A stretch of 61,353 bases of DNA from Deltaproteobacteria bacterium (GTDB taxonomy: Bacteria > Desulfobacterota > Binatia > Binatales > Binataceae): positions 1 through 61,353 of the forward strand of contig JAKAVC010000156.1 of assembly GCA_021817345.1 (NCBI GenBank), in the 5' to 3' direction. Positions 42,790 through 50,251 of the stretch are shown piece after piece (the stretch's first letter is position 1; each line of letters begins with the position of its first letter). The position numbers and the translations under genes are program-made. The notes beneath the pieces are model-generated. The model saw nothing but the letters and a program-made list of their open reading frames with translations. It had not been told where the DNA came from and ran no database searches.

Positions 42790-43869
42790 TTAGGTGGGCA
42801 ATTCGGTTGGAATCGCGAGCCGGTCAGCGCGGTCGATTCCCGCCATCTTCAGCCGGTGCAGATACTCGGTTATCTGTTTCTTGAAGAGGAAGCGCATCTT
42901 CTTGAAGCCCTCGTCGATATGCTCGATTCCGCCGCCGGCCAGGATTGCGCGCGCCTCGATCGTGTCGCGGGTCTGGTTGAGGTTGAAAGTCGCCTCCTCG
43001 CCGCGCTGCAGGATGTCGTGGATCTCGGATTCGCGCTCGGGATGCTTTTCCAGGAAATACTTGAGATGCATCGTGCCGTAGGCGACGTGGCGCGCCTCGT
43101 CCTGCATGCAGAGCCGGAAGATCTTCTTCTCGACCGGCGTCAGCGAAAACATCTCGCCGTTTCGGAACAGCGTGAGCACAAATCCCTCGCCAAGGATGTG
43201 CATCAATGCGCTTCCGACCGTGAAGTTCGGCGCCTCGATTATCAGCCGCAATCCTTCTTCCGAACTCTTTGACGAGCGCAAGAGGCCGCCGCCGTTGGCC
43301 AGCGCGCGCTTGCGGAAAACCTCCATGTGGCGCGCCTCGTCGAAGATCTGCGAGGCGAGGAACAATTTTACTTCGTGGAAGTCATGGTTGATTCGCCACA
43401 TCCACTTGGCCGGCATGTCGCCCGCGATGAATTCGATCTCGGCCAGGTTGGTGCACACCTGGCACATGGCTTTTTCCAAATCCTCAGGCTGAGGGGTCAA
43501 CTGATCCCAGGGAATGTCGCGCGCCGAGCTCCATTGCCGCGCCACCGCCTCATCGTAAAGGTGCGCAACGTTCTCGGCCCATACGGTGGACTTGTCGTCG
43601 ATGTCGTAACATCCGAGCGCTGGCAGATCGTCCGGGACATTCGAGCCGCGCGGCGCCATGCTTCCGTGCTTGCCGCCCCGCTCCGGCACTTCGCCGTATC
43701 GGCCTACGCGGTTGATGTCCTCCAGGCAGAGTCCGCGTTCGTCACGCGGTGTGGCCTTGACGCCCCATCCGGATGGATTGGAGTTCATCCAGCTCAGATC
43801 GAGCTTACCCCGGCTGACCTCGTTGACGTTCTCCAACGCTTCTTCGACACCCGGACTGACTCGTGCCAT
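42790..43869 (-). CDS. AurF/R2-like diiron protein, leftward paralogue
   Basis: 359 aa from ATG 43869 (GGGGAG upstream); an in-frame extension to 44037 runs through the promoter region and is rejected. Two diiron motifs are clear: IEFIAGD with its Glu, 30 residues, DEARH; then GEGFVL with its Glu, 28 residues, DEARH. The N-terminus carries a family-specific segment (LDLSWMNSNPSGWGVKATPRDERGL overview; LGCYDIDDKS) absent from the 36953 protein. By eye it is over 70% identical to the divergently encoded protein at 44276. It probably uses O2 on an unknown substrate. A -24/-12-like promoter lies 42-57 bases upstream. Confidence 0.85.
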   Translation of the reverse strand: MARVSPGVEEALENVNEVSRGKLDLSWMNSNPSGWGVKATPRDERGLCLEDINRVGRYGEVPERGGKHGSMAPRGSNVPDDLPALGCYDIDDKSTVWAENVAHLYDEAVARQWSSARDIPWDQLTPQPEDLEKAMCQVCTNLAEIEFIAGDMPAKWMWRINHDFHEVKLFLASQIFDEARHMEVFRKRALANGGGLLRSSKSSEEGLRLIIEAPNFTVGSALMHILGEGFVLTLFRNGEMFSLTPVEKKIFRLCMQDEARHVAYGTMHLKYFLEKHPERESEIHDILQRGEEATFNLNQTRDTIEARAILAGGGIEHIDEGFKKMRFLFKKQITEYLHRLKMAGIDRADRLAIPTELPT

Positions 43870-43910
43870 GAGCGAACTCTCCCCACTGGCGATTCTGATG
43901 CTGCGCTGCG

Positions 43911-43926
43911 AGCATTTGCCATGCCA
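43911..43926 (-). promoter_or_regulatory. Candidate sigma-54 promoter for the leftward diiron gene
   Basis: Minus strand TGGCATGGCAAATGCT: GG at -24 and GC at -12 with exact spacing of the TGGCAC-N5-TTGC consensus (T to A at the first base of the -12 half). The predicted transcript start is about 30 bases before the ATG at 43869. Confidence 0.55.
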
Positions 43927-44216
43927 TTGCCGGTCTCCGAAAAATAGCGCGATACGGCGAAAGAAATTTCTTCGCCAAGCGGTGCGCCTGGCGCGCGAAT
44001 CGGTCGCGCAAAGCGGAAGCCGCGGCTGGGAATTCACATGGAAATATCGGGCAGATGTGGCGATCCGATTCTGTATCCGAAGGACGCGATTGAATCCTTT
44101 GGAAGCAAAAGAGGAAGCGGCCGTCGTCGTCCCAAAGGCTCTTTTTTGACAGCGTGTGTGATTTTCCGAGCCATGTTATCCGCCTTTCAACAGGCGATGC
44201 CCGATGGCCGACGCAC

Positions 44217-44232
44217 TGGCATGAGGGGTGCT
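44217..44232 (+). promoter_or_regulatory. Candidate sigma-54 promoter for the rightward diiron gene
   Basis: TGGCATGAGGGGTGCT: GG and GC elements with the same spacing as the oppositely oriented copy at 43911-43926, sharing TGGCATG and TGCT. The predicted start is about 33 bases before the ATG at 44276. Confidence 0.55.
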
Positions 44233-44275
44233 CCCTAACGGGCGTAAGGTTGCCATCACGGGGAGGCTTGGCTAG

Positions 44276-45355
44276 ATGCAACATTATAGTCCTGCGGTCG
44301 AGAGGGTCCTCGACCACATGAGCGAGGTCAGGGGCGGAAAACTTGACCTTAGCTGGATGAATTCCAACCCCGGGGGCTGGGGTGTCAGGGCGACGCCGCG
44401 TGACGAGCGTGGACTCGGGCTCGAAGACCTGAACCAGGTCGGAATTTACGGAGAGGTGCCCGATCACGGCGGCGAGCATGGCAGCATGGCGCCGCGCGGC
44501 GCCGAAGTGCCCGCCGACACGCCGGCGCTCGGATGCTACGACATCAACGACAAGTCCCTCGTATGGGCCGATAACGTCGCGCTTCTATACGACGAGGCGG
44601 TCGCGCGCCAGTGGAGTTCCGCGCGCGACGTTCCGTGGGACAAGCTGAAGCCACTGCCGGACGATCTGGAAAAGGCCATGTGCCAGTTGTGCACGGGCCT
44701 TACCGAAGTCGAGTTCATCGCCGGCGACATGCCGGCCAAGTGGATGTGGCACATCAACCACGACTTCCACGAGGTCAAATGTTTTCTCGCGACCCAGATA
44801 GCCGATGAGGCGCGTCATCTCGAAGTCTTCCGCAAGCGCGCCCTTGCCAACGGCGGCGGCCTGCTCAAGGCCTCACCCGGCTCCGAGCAGCTTCTGCGCG
44901 CGATTATCGAGGCGCCGGATTACACCACGGCCAGTTCGCTGATGCATATCCTGGCCGAGGGCTTCGTGCTCACGCTGTTCCGCAACGGCGAGATGCTCGC
45001 GCTGAGCGAGGTCGAGAAGAAGATCTTCCGGCTCTGCATGCAGGACGAGGCGCGCCACGTCGCCTACGGCACGATGCATCTCAAGTACTTTCTCGAAAAG
45101 CATCCGGAACGCGCCGAGGACATCCATGAGATTCTGCGCCACGGCGAAGAGGCGATCTTCGGCCTGAGCATGGAGCCGCAGACCTCCGAGCCGCGCGCGA
45201 TACTGGCCGGCGGCGGCGTCGATCACATCTTCGAGGGCATGGCGAAGCTCGGTTATCTTTACACCAAGCAGGTGCGCGAGTACCTGCATCGGCTCAAAGT
45301 CGCGGGGCTTGATCGCTCGTCGCGGCTTGCGATCCCGCTGGAGTTGCCGAGCTGA
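44276..45355 (+). CDS. AurF/R2-like diiron protein, rightward paralogue
   Basis: 359 aa, same length as its divergent neighbour. The EX30DEARH (VEFIAGD ... IADEARH) and EX28DEARH (LAEGFVL ... MQDEARH) motifs supply a full diiron site. The N-terminal segment LDLSWMNSNPGGWGVRATPRD is nearly identical in both paralogues. GGGGAGG precedes the ATG. It heads a rightward group with an SCP2-like gene 26 bp downstream, then a hemerythrin-like gene and SBP56. An oxidase or oxygenase role is inferred from the metal site; the physiological substrate is unknown. Confidence 0.87.
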   Translation: MQHYSPAVERVLDHMSEVRGGKLDLSWMNSNPGGWGVRATPRDERGLGLEDLNQVGIYGEVPDHGGEHGSMAPRGAEVPADTPALGCYDINDKSLVWADNVALLYDEAVARQWSSARDVPWDKLKPLPDDLEKAMCQLCTGLTEVEFIAGDMPAKWMWHINHDFHEVKCFLATQIADEARHLEVFRKRALANGGGLLKASPGSEQLLRAIIEAPDYTTASSLMHILAEGFVLTLFRNGEMLALSEVEKKIFRLCMQDEARHVAYGTMHLKYFLEKHPERAEDIHEILRHGEEAIFGLSMEPQTSEPRAILAGGGVDHIFEGMAKLGYLYTKQVREYLHRLKVAGLDRSSRLAIPLELPS

Positions 45356-45381
45356 GCGCACGGCATAGGAGGACTGGGGCA

Positions 45382-45846
45382 ATGCTGTTTCCATCGGTTG
45401 AGTGGTTTCAGGCGCTGTGCAACGCGGCCAACGCGAATCCCGAGCGCTTTCGCAGGCTTGGCACTGTGGACCTCGTCCTGGTAGCCAAAATCGATTATCC
45501 GCATCAGAGCAGGCTGTTCGAAATCGTATTCTCCGGCTATCACTGCGCCGGCGTGCGCGAAGTATCGAGCACCAGGGCGGCGCGCGAGGGCGCGGTCATT
45601 CTCGAAGGCCCGTTCGAGGCGTGGAAAGAGATGGTCGCCAACATCAAGGCCAACGGACAGGCGGACCTCGCCCATACGCTCAATACCCTCACGCTTTACG
45701 ACACCCCGATGCGTGTTTGGGCCGAGAGCCAGCTCGATACCGACCTGTTCTACCGTTACCAGCAGAATCTGCAGGAGTTCTTCGACTCGGCATCGCATTT
45801 CGAAACCGAATTCGCCGGACCGGAGGCCACTTCGGTGTATAATTGA
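45382..45846 (+). CDS. SCP2 sterol-binding-like domain protein
   Basis: 154 aa, no signal peptide. The pattern LFPSVEWFQALCNAANANPERFRRLG followed by alternating strands (DLVLVAKIDYP, LFEIVFSGYHCAGVREV), GAVILEGPFEAWKEMV and a C-terminal helix pair reads like a small SCP2 lipid-binding fold. AGGAGG lies upstream of the ATG, 26 bp after the diiron gene, so it is probably cotranscribed. It may bind a hydrophobic substrate or product of the diiron enzyme; that is inference. Confidence 0.65.
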   Translation: MLFPSVEWFQALCNAANANPERFRRLGTVDLVLVAKIDYPHQSRLFEIVFSGYHCAGVREVSSTRAAREGAVILEGPFEAWKEMVANIKANGQADLAHTLNTLTLYDTPMRVWAESQLDTDLFYRYQQNLQEFFDSASHFETEFAGPEATSVYN

Positions 45847-45904
45847 ACGCACGGGGGGTTTTCGCCGCTCGACAGGGGCAATCGAGCGCGAGGGAGTGAG
45901 AGCC

Positions 45905-46465
45905 ATGCGCGCAGCCCGTAGTAATGTCGTCAAACGCGCCCCGCGCGGGGCCAAAACTGCGTCACGGCGAAAGACCCCAGGCGCGCCGCCCGGCGAGATC
46001 AAGCGCCTGGTCGAAAAGCTCTCAATGGAGGATCTGAAGCTCAGCCTCCCGCTGCTCAACGCGGCGGTTTCGGGTGTGATCCTGGGCTTCAACCCCGAAG
46101 ACGCCCAGATGCGCCGGCTCGCCGCGAGATCCTGGAAACGGATCAAACCGCTGCTGTCGCGCCATCTGATGAGCGAGGACGAAAACGTCATTCCGTGGGC
46201 GGAAACGCAGCGCGAGTTTTCGCGCGCCAAGGTGGAGAAATTCAAAAAGCGCCACGAGGAACTGCGCTCGCTCGTGCAGACGATCAACTCCGTTGACTTC
46301 GAGGCCGGCGAACGCGCCGACGTCTCGCGCGCGGGAAAGGCGCTTTGCCGGCTCGCTGTGAGGCTCGACGATTTGATCGAGGGTGAGGAACGCGAACTGT
46401 TCCCGATGCTCAGGCGATTTGTGATGGTTAAGGAGCAGCCGGTGGAAGAGAGTTCGGGCTGCTGA
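45905..46465 (+). CDS. Hemerythrin-like (HHE-type) protein
   Basis: 186 aa from ATG 45905 (GAGGGAG upstream). A basic N-terminal 30 residues (KRAPRGAKTASRRK) precede a helical bundle. Metal-ligand candidates: His-x3-Glu in RHLMSEDENVIPW, His in FKKRHEELR, and LDDLIEGEERELFPML at the end, as in the HHE family. The first His of canonical hemerythrins is not obvious, so iron binding is uncertain. Position between SCP2-like and SBP56 genes suggests a role in O2 or redox handling for the cluster. Confidence 0.6.
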   Translation: MRAARSNVVKRAPRGAKTASRRKTPGAPPGEIKRLVEKLSMEDLKLSLPLLNAAVSGVILGFNPEDAQMRRLAARSWKRIKPLLSRHLMSEDENVIPWAETQREFSRAKVEKFKKRHEELRSLVQTINSVDFEAGERADVSRAGKALCRLAVRLDDLIEGEERELFPMLRRFVMVKEQPVEESSGC

Positions 46466-46826
46466 GCGAAAGGCTTCCCGCGACGGACGCGCCGCCGGCC
46501 GGCGGTTTCGCAACGGGCGCCATCTGAAGACGCGCCATCCTCCTGGGGAGAGCACGGCTCGAAGGTTTCGGGCCATGCTTTTTTACACGAGTCCCGCGTG
46601 CCGGGACAACCTCACCGATGTTCAAGCGGCGAGTTTCCGATTCCTATCGCGCACAAGCGTGGATGAGCGCGAAATGAATCACGCCGAATGGTTAGCGCGA
46701 AAGACGCCTGCCGAAAGAAATACGCAGCCACGTTAAGGCAGAATCAGGCAAACTCCAGCTTCGCATGGGGGGTGCAATCTTGTAACGTAACAGCGCAGTT
46801 CTTCCAGGGAAGTGAGGTAACAAGCC
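46466..46826. other. 361-bp gene-free stretch before the SBP56 gene
   Basis: No gene is supported. GTAACGTAAC (in TTGTAACGTAACAG, near 46783-46796) and a third GTAAC shortly before the start at 46827 form short direct repeats; TGTAACGTAACA is also nearly palindromic and could be a regulator site. No known riboswitch was recognised. Confidence 0.45.
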
Positions 46827-48218
46827 ATGGCGCTTTGGAAACCCGATCCTACCTTTTATCCGTCGTCACGGATGGCGACGGCTGCGCCGCCCGAAACGCT
46901 CGCGTACATCGTCGCGCTGAATCCGACTCCGTCGAACGGAAGGCATGACGCACTATGCGTGCTGGACCTCGATCCGAAATCGAGCACCTACGGAAGGCTG
47001 GTCGGGCAGGTCGAGATGCCGAACGTGGGCGACGAGCTTCATCATTTTGGCTGGAACGCATGCAGCGCCGCGCTCTGTCCCTACGCCCCTCATCCTCATG
47101 TTGAACGCCGATACCTGCTGGTGCCGGGGCTTCGCTCGTCGCGCATCCATGTGATCGATACCAAGCCCGATCCGCGCAATCCGCGTATCGTGCGCGTGAT
47201 CGAGGCCGAGGAGATCGCCTCGCGCGCCGGTTACAGCCGCCCGCATACCATTCATTGCGGCCCCGACGCGATTTACGTAAGCGCGCTCGGAGCGCCGAAC
47301 GGCGAAGGCCCGGGCGGAATCTTCCTGCTCGACTGCGAGACCTTCGACGTGCTTGGGCGATGGGAAATCGATCGCGGGCCGCAGTATTTCGCTTACGATT
47401 TCTGGTGGAACCTGGGCCACGACGTCCTGGTAACGAGCGAATGGGGCACGCCCAACATGTTCGAGAAAGGGCTTGTTCCCGAACTGCTGCTCGGCGAGAA
47501 ATACGGACGCGCCGTCCATGTCTGGGATCTCAAGCGGCGCACCCATGTCCGCAAACTCGACGCGGGCGAAGGCTATCAGCTCGTCTTCGAGCTAAGGCCG
47601 GCGCACGATCCGACCAAGGCCTACGGCTTCGTAAACTGCGTGCTCTCGACAAAAGACCTTTCGGGCTCGATCTGGGTCTGGCACCGCGCGAACGGCGACT
47701 GGACGATGAAGAAGATCATCGACATCCCGGCCGAGCCGGCCTCTGAAGACCAGCTCCCACCGATGCTCAAGGGATTCAAGGCGGTGCCGCCTCTTCCGAC
47801 CGATATCAACCTGAGCCTTGATGACCGTTTCCTTTACGTCTCGTGCTGGGGCACGGGCGACATGAAGCAGTACGACCTAAGCGATCCGTTTAATCCGAAG
47901 CTGACCGGCTCGGTGCGTCTCGGCGGCATCGTATCCCACGCGCCGCATCCGAAGTCAGGGCCGCTTAACGGCGCGATGCAGATGGTCGAAGTCAGCCGCG
48001 ACGGCAGACGGATATACGTCAGCAACTCGCTCTACAGCGCGATCGACGAGCAGTTCTATCCCGAAGGAATCAAGGGATGGGTTGCGAAGCTCGACGCAAA
48101 TCCGTCGGGCGGGCTCGCGCTCGATCCGAACTTCCTGGTCCAGTTCGAGCATCTGCGACCGCATCAGATTCGCCTGGAGGGCGGCGACTGCTCGTCTGAT
48201 TCGTTCTGCTATCCGTGA
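46827..48218 (+). CDS. Selenium-binding protein family (SBP56 / methanethiol oxidase)
   Basis: 463 aa, normal length. Diagnostic runs: GWNACSAALCPYAPHPH with the conserved Cys, RRYLLVPGLRSSRIHVIDTKPDPRNP, YSRPHTIHCGPDAIYVSALG, FLLDCETF, and FAYDFWWNLGHDVLVTSEWGTP with His and Trp residues seen in methanethiol oxidases. MtoX-type members oxidise methanethiol to formaldehyde, H2S and H2O2 and are copper proteins. Here no signal peptide is seen, so the location may be cytoplasmic. Its stop overlaps the next gene start (GTGA). Confidence 0.93.
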   Translation: MALWKPDPTFYPSSRMATAAPPETLAYIVALNPTPSNGRHDALCVLDLDPKSSTYGRLVGQVEMPNVGDELHHFGWNACSAALCPYAPHPHVERRYLLVPGLRSSRIHVIDTKPDPRNPRIVRVIEAEEIASRAGYSRPHTIHCGPDAIYVSALGAPNGEGPGGIFLLDCETFDVLGRWEIDRGPQYFAYDFWWNLGHDVLVTSEWGTPNMFEKGLVPELLLGEKYGRAVHVWDLKRRTHVRKLDAGEGYQLVFELRPAHDPTKAYGFVNCVLSTKDLSGSIWVWHRANGDWTMKKIIDIPAEPASEDQLPPMLKGFKAVPPLPTDINLSLDDRFLYVSCWGTGDMKQYDLSDPFNPKLTGSVRLGGIVSHAPHPKSGPLNGAMQMVEVSRDGRRIYVSNSLYSAIDEQFYPEGIKGWVAKLDANPSGGLALDPNFLVQFEHLRPHQIRLEGGDCSSDSFCYP

Positions 48219-48862
48219 TCGCCGAGTGGCCGTGGATCGTGGTCGCACTGCTCGGTGCGTACCACGGTCTGGACCCCTCGATGGGATGGCTGTTCGCGGT
48301 GGCGCTGGGCCTGCAGGAGCGGCGGCGCTCCAAGGTTGTGTGGGCGCTTGTGCCGATCGCGCTCGGCCATCTCGCTTCAATTGCAATCGTCGTTGCGCTG
48401 GTGGGAGGGCTTCGCCTGGCCGGGCCGCTTGAAACCTGCCTTCGTCCGGCGGGAGCGATTGCGCTTATCCTGTTCGGGGTGTTCCGCTTCCTGTGGCCGC
48501 GCGCGCATCCGCGATGGGTCGCGATGCGGGTCAACTCGCTCGAACTCGGGTTGTGGTCGTTCCTGATGGCCTCTGCGCACGGCGCGGGCCTGATGCTGTT
48601 CCCCATCCTGATGGACGTTATGCCGATGAAGGGGCTCGCCATGCGTCATCGCGGACACATGCCGATAATCGCGCACACCGCGCTCGAAGGTCTCGCGGTG
48701 CTGGCGGTGCACACGGCGGCGATGCTGCTGGTGATGGGGACGATAGCGCTGCTGGTGTACGAAAGATTCGGCCTGGCGATCCTGAAGAGCGCGTGGGTGA
48801 ACCTGGATTTCGTGTGGAACGGCGCGCTGATCGCCGCGGGAATAATGTCCTTCTTCGTCTGA
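48215..48862 (+). CDS. Multi-pass membrane protein coupled to SBP56
   Basis: 215 aa from a GTG start overlapping the SBP56 stop by 4 bases. Six hydrophobic segments. ALLGAYHGLDPSMGWLFAVALGLQER near the N-terminus has a His-Gly-Leu and a polar Asn/Asp-Pro pattern loosely like NicO/UreH-type metal transporters, and GHLASIAIVVALVGG, MASAHGAGLMLFPILMDV carry further membrane His residues. It could move a metal or a small sulfur compound for SBP56, which is inference. No named family was assigned. Confidence 0.75.
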   Translation: MIAEWPWIVVALLGAYHGLDPSMGWLFAVALGLQERRRSKVVWALVPIALGHLASIAIVVALVGGLRLAGPLETCLRPAGAIALILFGVFRFLWPRAHPRWVAMRVNSLELGLWSFLMASAHGAGLMLFPILMDVMPMKGLAMRHRGHMPIIAHTALEGLAVLAVHTAAMLLVMGTIALLVYERFGLAILKSAWVNLDFVWNGALIAAGIMSFFV

Positions 48863-48921
48863 AGCGGTCTTTCCTTGCACACCGCCCACCTGTTACGAAA
48901 GCAAACCCTCGACGTATATCA

Positions 48922-48954
48922 TTGTCGATAACTTCGCTCGGATTCCATCGACAA
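48922..48954. repeat. Inverted repeat abutting the tolC-like ribosome binding site
   Basis: TTGTCGAT (48922-48929) and ATCGACAA (48947-48954), 17-base spacer. The right arm touches AAGGAGG of the next gene. Possible operator or a stem that hides the Shine-Dalgarno. Confidence 0.6.
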
Positions 48955-48964
48955 GGAGGCGCAG

Positions 48965-50251
48965 GTGGCCGGATTACATGCAATTCGAATGAAAATGCTC
49001 CGCACGCTCGGCCTCGGCGCCTTCGGGTACGCCCTGATTGCGATTGTGTCAGCGCCATCGGCGGCGGCGGCGACGCTGACGCTTGCCGAAGCGATCAATC
49101 GCGCGCTCGCGCTGGCGCCGACGGTCGCGGCGGCGGCGGCCAACAGTGACTTCAGCCAGGCGCGCGTGCGTGAAATGTATGCACCGTTCCTGCCGAGCGT
49201 ATCGGCGGGAATCGAGTACTACCAGGCGCCCGGATACGCGCAGGTCATCACCAACCGCGGACTTTCGAGCATGCTGCTTACGGCCGATTACACGGCCTTC
49301 GACTTCGGACGGCGGCTCGCGCGTCTTCGAGCGGCGCGCTATGCGAATGAGGCGGCCGTGCTCGGCGTACAAGCCGCGCGCGCGCAAATCGTCTTCGATA
49401 CCAAGACGGCCTACTACGGTCTGTTGCGAGCCCATCGTGCGGCCGCCGAATTACAGGCCAGTCTCGACCGTCTGAACCGTTACGTATCGATCATCGAGAA
49501 TCTTCAACGCACGGGCCGCGCCATCATGAACGACGTCCTGAAGATTCGCACGGCGCGCGACAGCGCCGAACTTGCGCTGGCCGCGGCGGAGGGCCGGCAG
49601 CGTCGCGCGGCCGTGATGCTCGGTTCGTTGATTGGCGACTTCGACCGTTCCGATTTCGAGATCGCAAATGTGCCTGAGCTTTCCCCCGAACCCACGGGCA
49701 GACTGGAATCGAATCCCGCGCTTCGCGCCGCCACACGCGCGGTTGCCGCCGCCGCCGAACAGGTAAAAGCCGCCGAGGCGGCGCGCTACCCAACCTTCAC
49801 GCTTGCGCTTACCAGCGGCTTTCTCGGCGTCGATCCTCCAAGTACGATTAATCATAATCTTGGCGCATCCTACGACGGCGTGGTTTCAGTGCCGGTGTTC
49901 CAGGGCGGTCTTATCTCGGCCCGTGTTGACGAGGCCAAGGCGCGGCAGGCAAGAGCTGTGGCGCAGCGGCGCGAGGCCGAATACCTGCTCAAGTCCAGGC
50001 TCAACGACGCACGATTCAGCTACGAGCAGGCTCGCAAACAGCTTTCGATACTTGACCGCGCGCAACCCACGGCCGACGGCTCCTTCGCGCTTGCGTGGAC
50101 CCGCTTCCTCGGTGGCGGAAATGTGACACTGCTCGAAGTGCTAAGCGATTATCAGCAGGCGGAGCGCCTCAGGCTTGCGCGCTTCGACCAGGACTACGCG
50201 CTGGAGCAGGCCGCCGCGGAGATGGCGCTTTTGTACGGGATGGAGAAGTGA
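48965..50251 (+). CDS. TolC-family outer-membrane efflux protein
   Basis: 428 aa from GTG 48965, with AAGGAGG five bases upstream. A signal peptide (ALIAIVSAPSAAAA) is followed by TLTLAEAINRALALAPTV, the standard OEP start, and two repeats of long helices with the strand segments VSAGIEYYQAP and LALTSGFLGV. YDGVVSVPVFQGGLISARVDEAK is the second-repeat signature. It forms the outer-membrane duct for the RND pump encoded next; its stop overlaps the adaptor start (GTGA). Confidence 0.92.
   Translation: MAGLHAIRMKMLRTLGLGAFGYALIAIVSAPSAAAATLTLAEAINRALALAPTVAAAAANSDFSQARVREMYAPFLPSVSAGIEYYQAPGYAQVITNRGLSSMLLTADYTAFDFGRRLARLRAARYANEAAVLGVQAARAQIVFDTKTAYYGLLRAHRAAAELQASLDRLNRYVSIIENLQRTGRAIMNDVLKIRTARDSAELALAAAEGRQRRAAVMLGSLIGDFDRSDFEIANVPELSPEPTGRLESNPALRAATRAVAAAAEQVKAAEAARYPTFTLALTSGFLGVDPPSTINHNLGASYDGVVSVPVFQGGLISARVDEAKARQARAVAQRREAEYLLKSRLNDARFSYEQARKQLSILDRAQPTADGSFALAWTRFLGGGNVTLLEVLSDYQQAERLRLARFDQDYALEQAAAEMALLYGMEK

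Larger units (their letters stand above)
43870..44275. other. 406-bp divergent control region between two paralogous diiron genes
   Basis: It holds the two candidate sigma-54 promoters listed separately. Between them is a 21-bp near-palindrome GGCGAAAGAAATTTCTTCGCC (43956-43976) that could bind an activator, the inverted pair CCTTTGG (44096-44102)/CCAAAGG (44132-44138), and a small CGCCT/AGGCG hairpin near 44180. No gene is seen. Confidence 0.6.

Noticed and set aside
46466-46826. Riboswitch upstream of the SBP56 gene
   Set aside because: Only short GTAAC repeats were found; no known aptamer core or expression platform was recognised.
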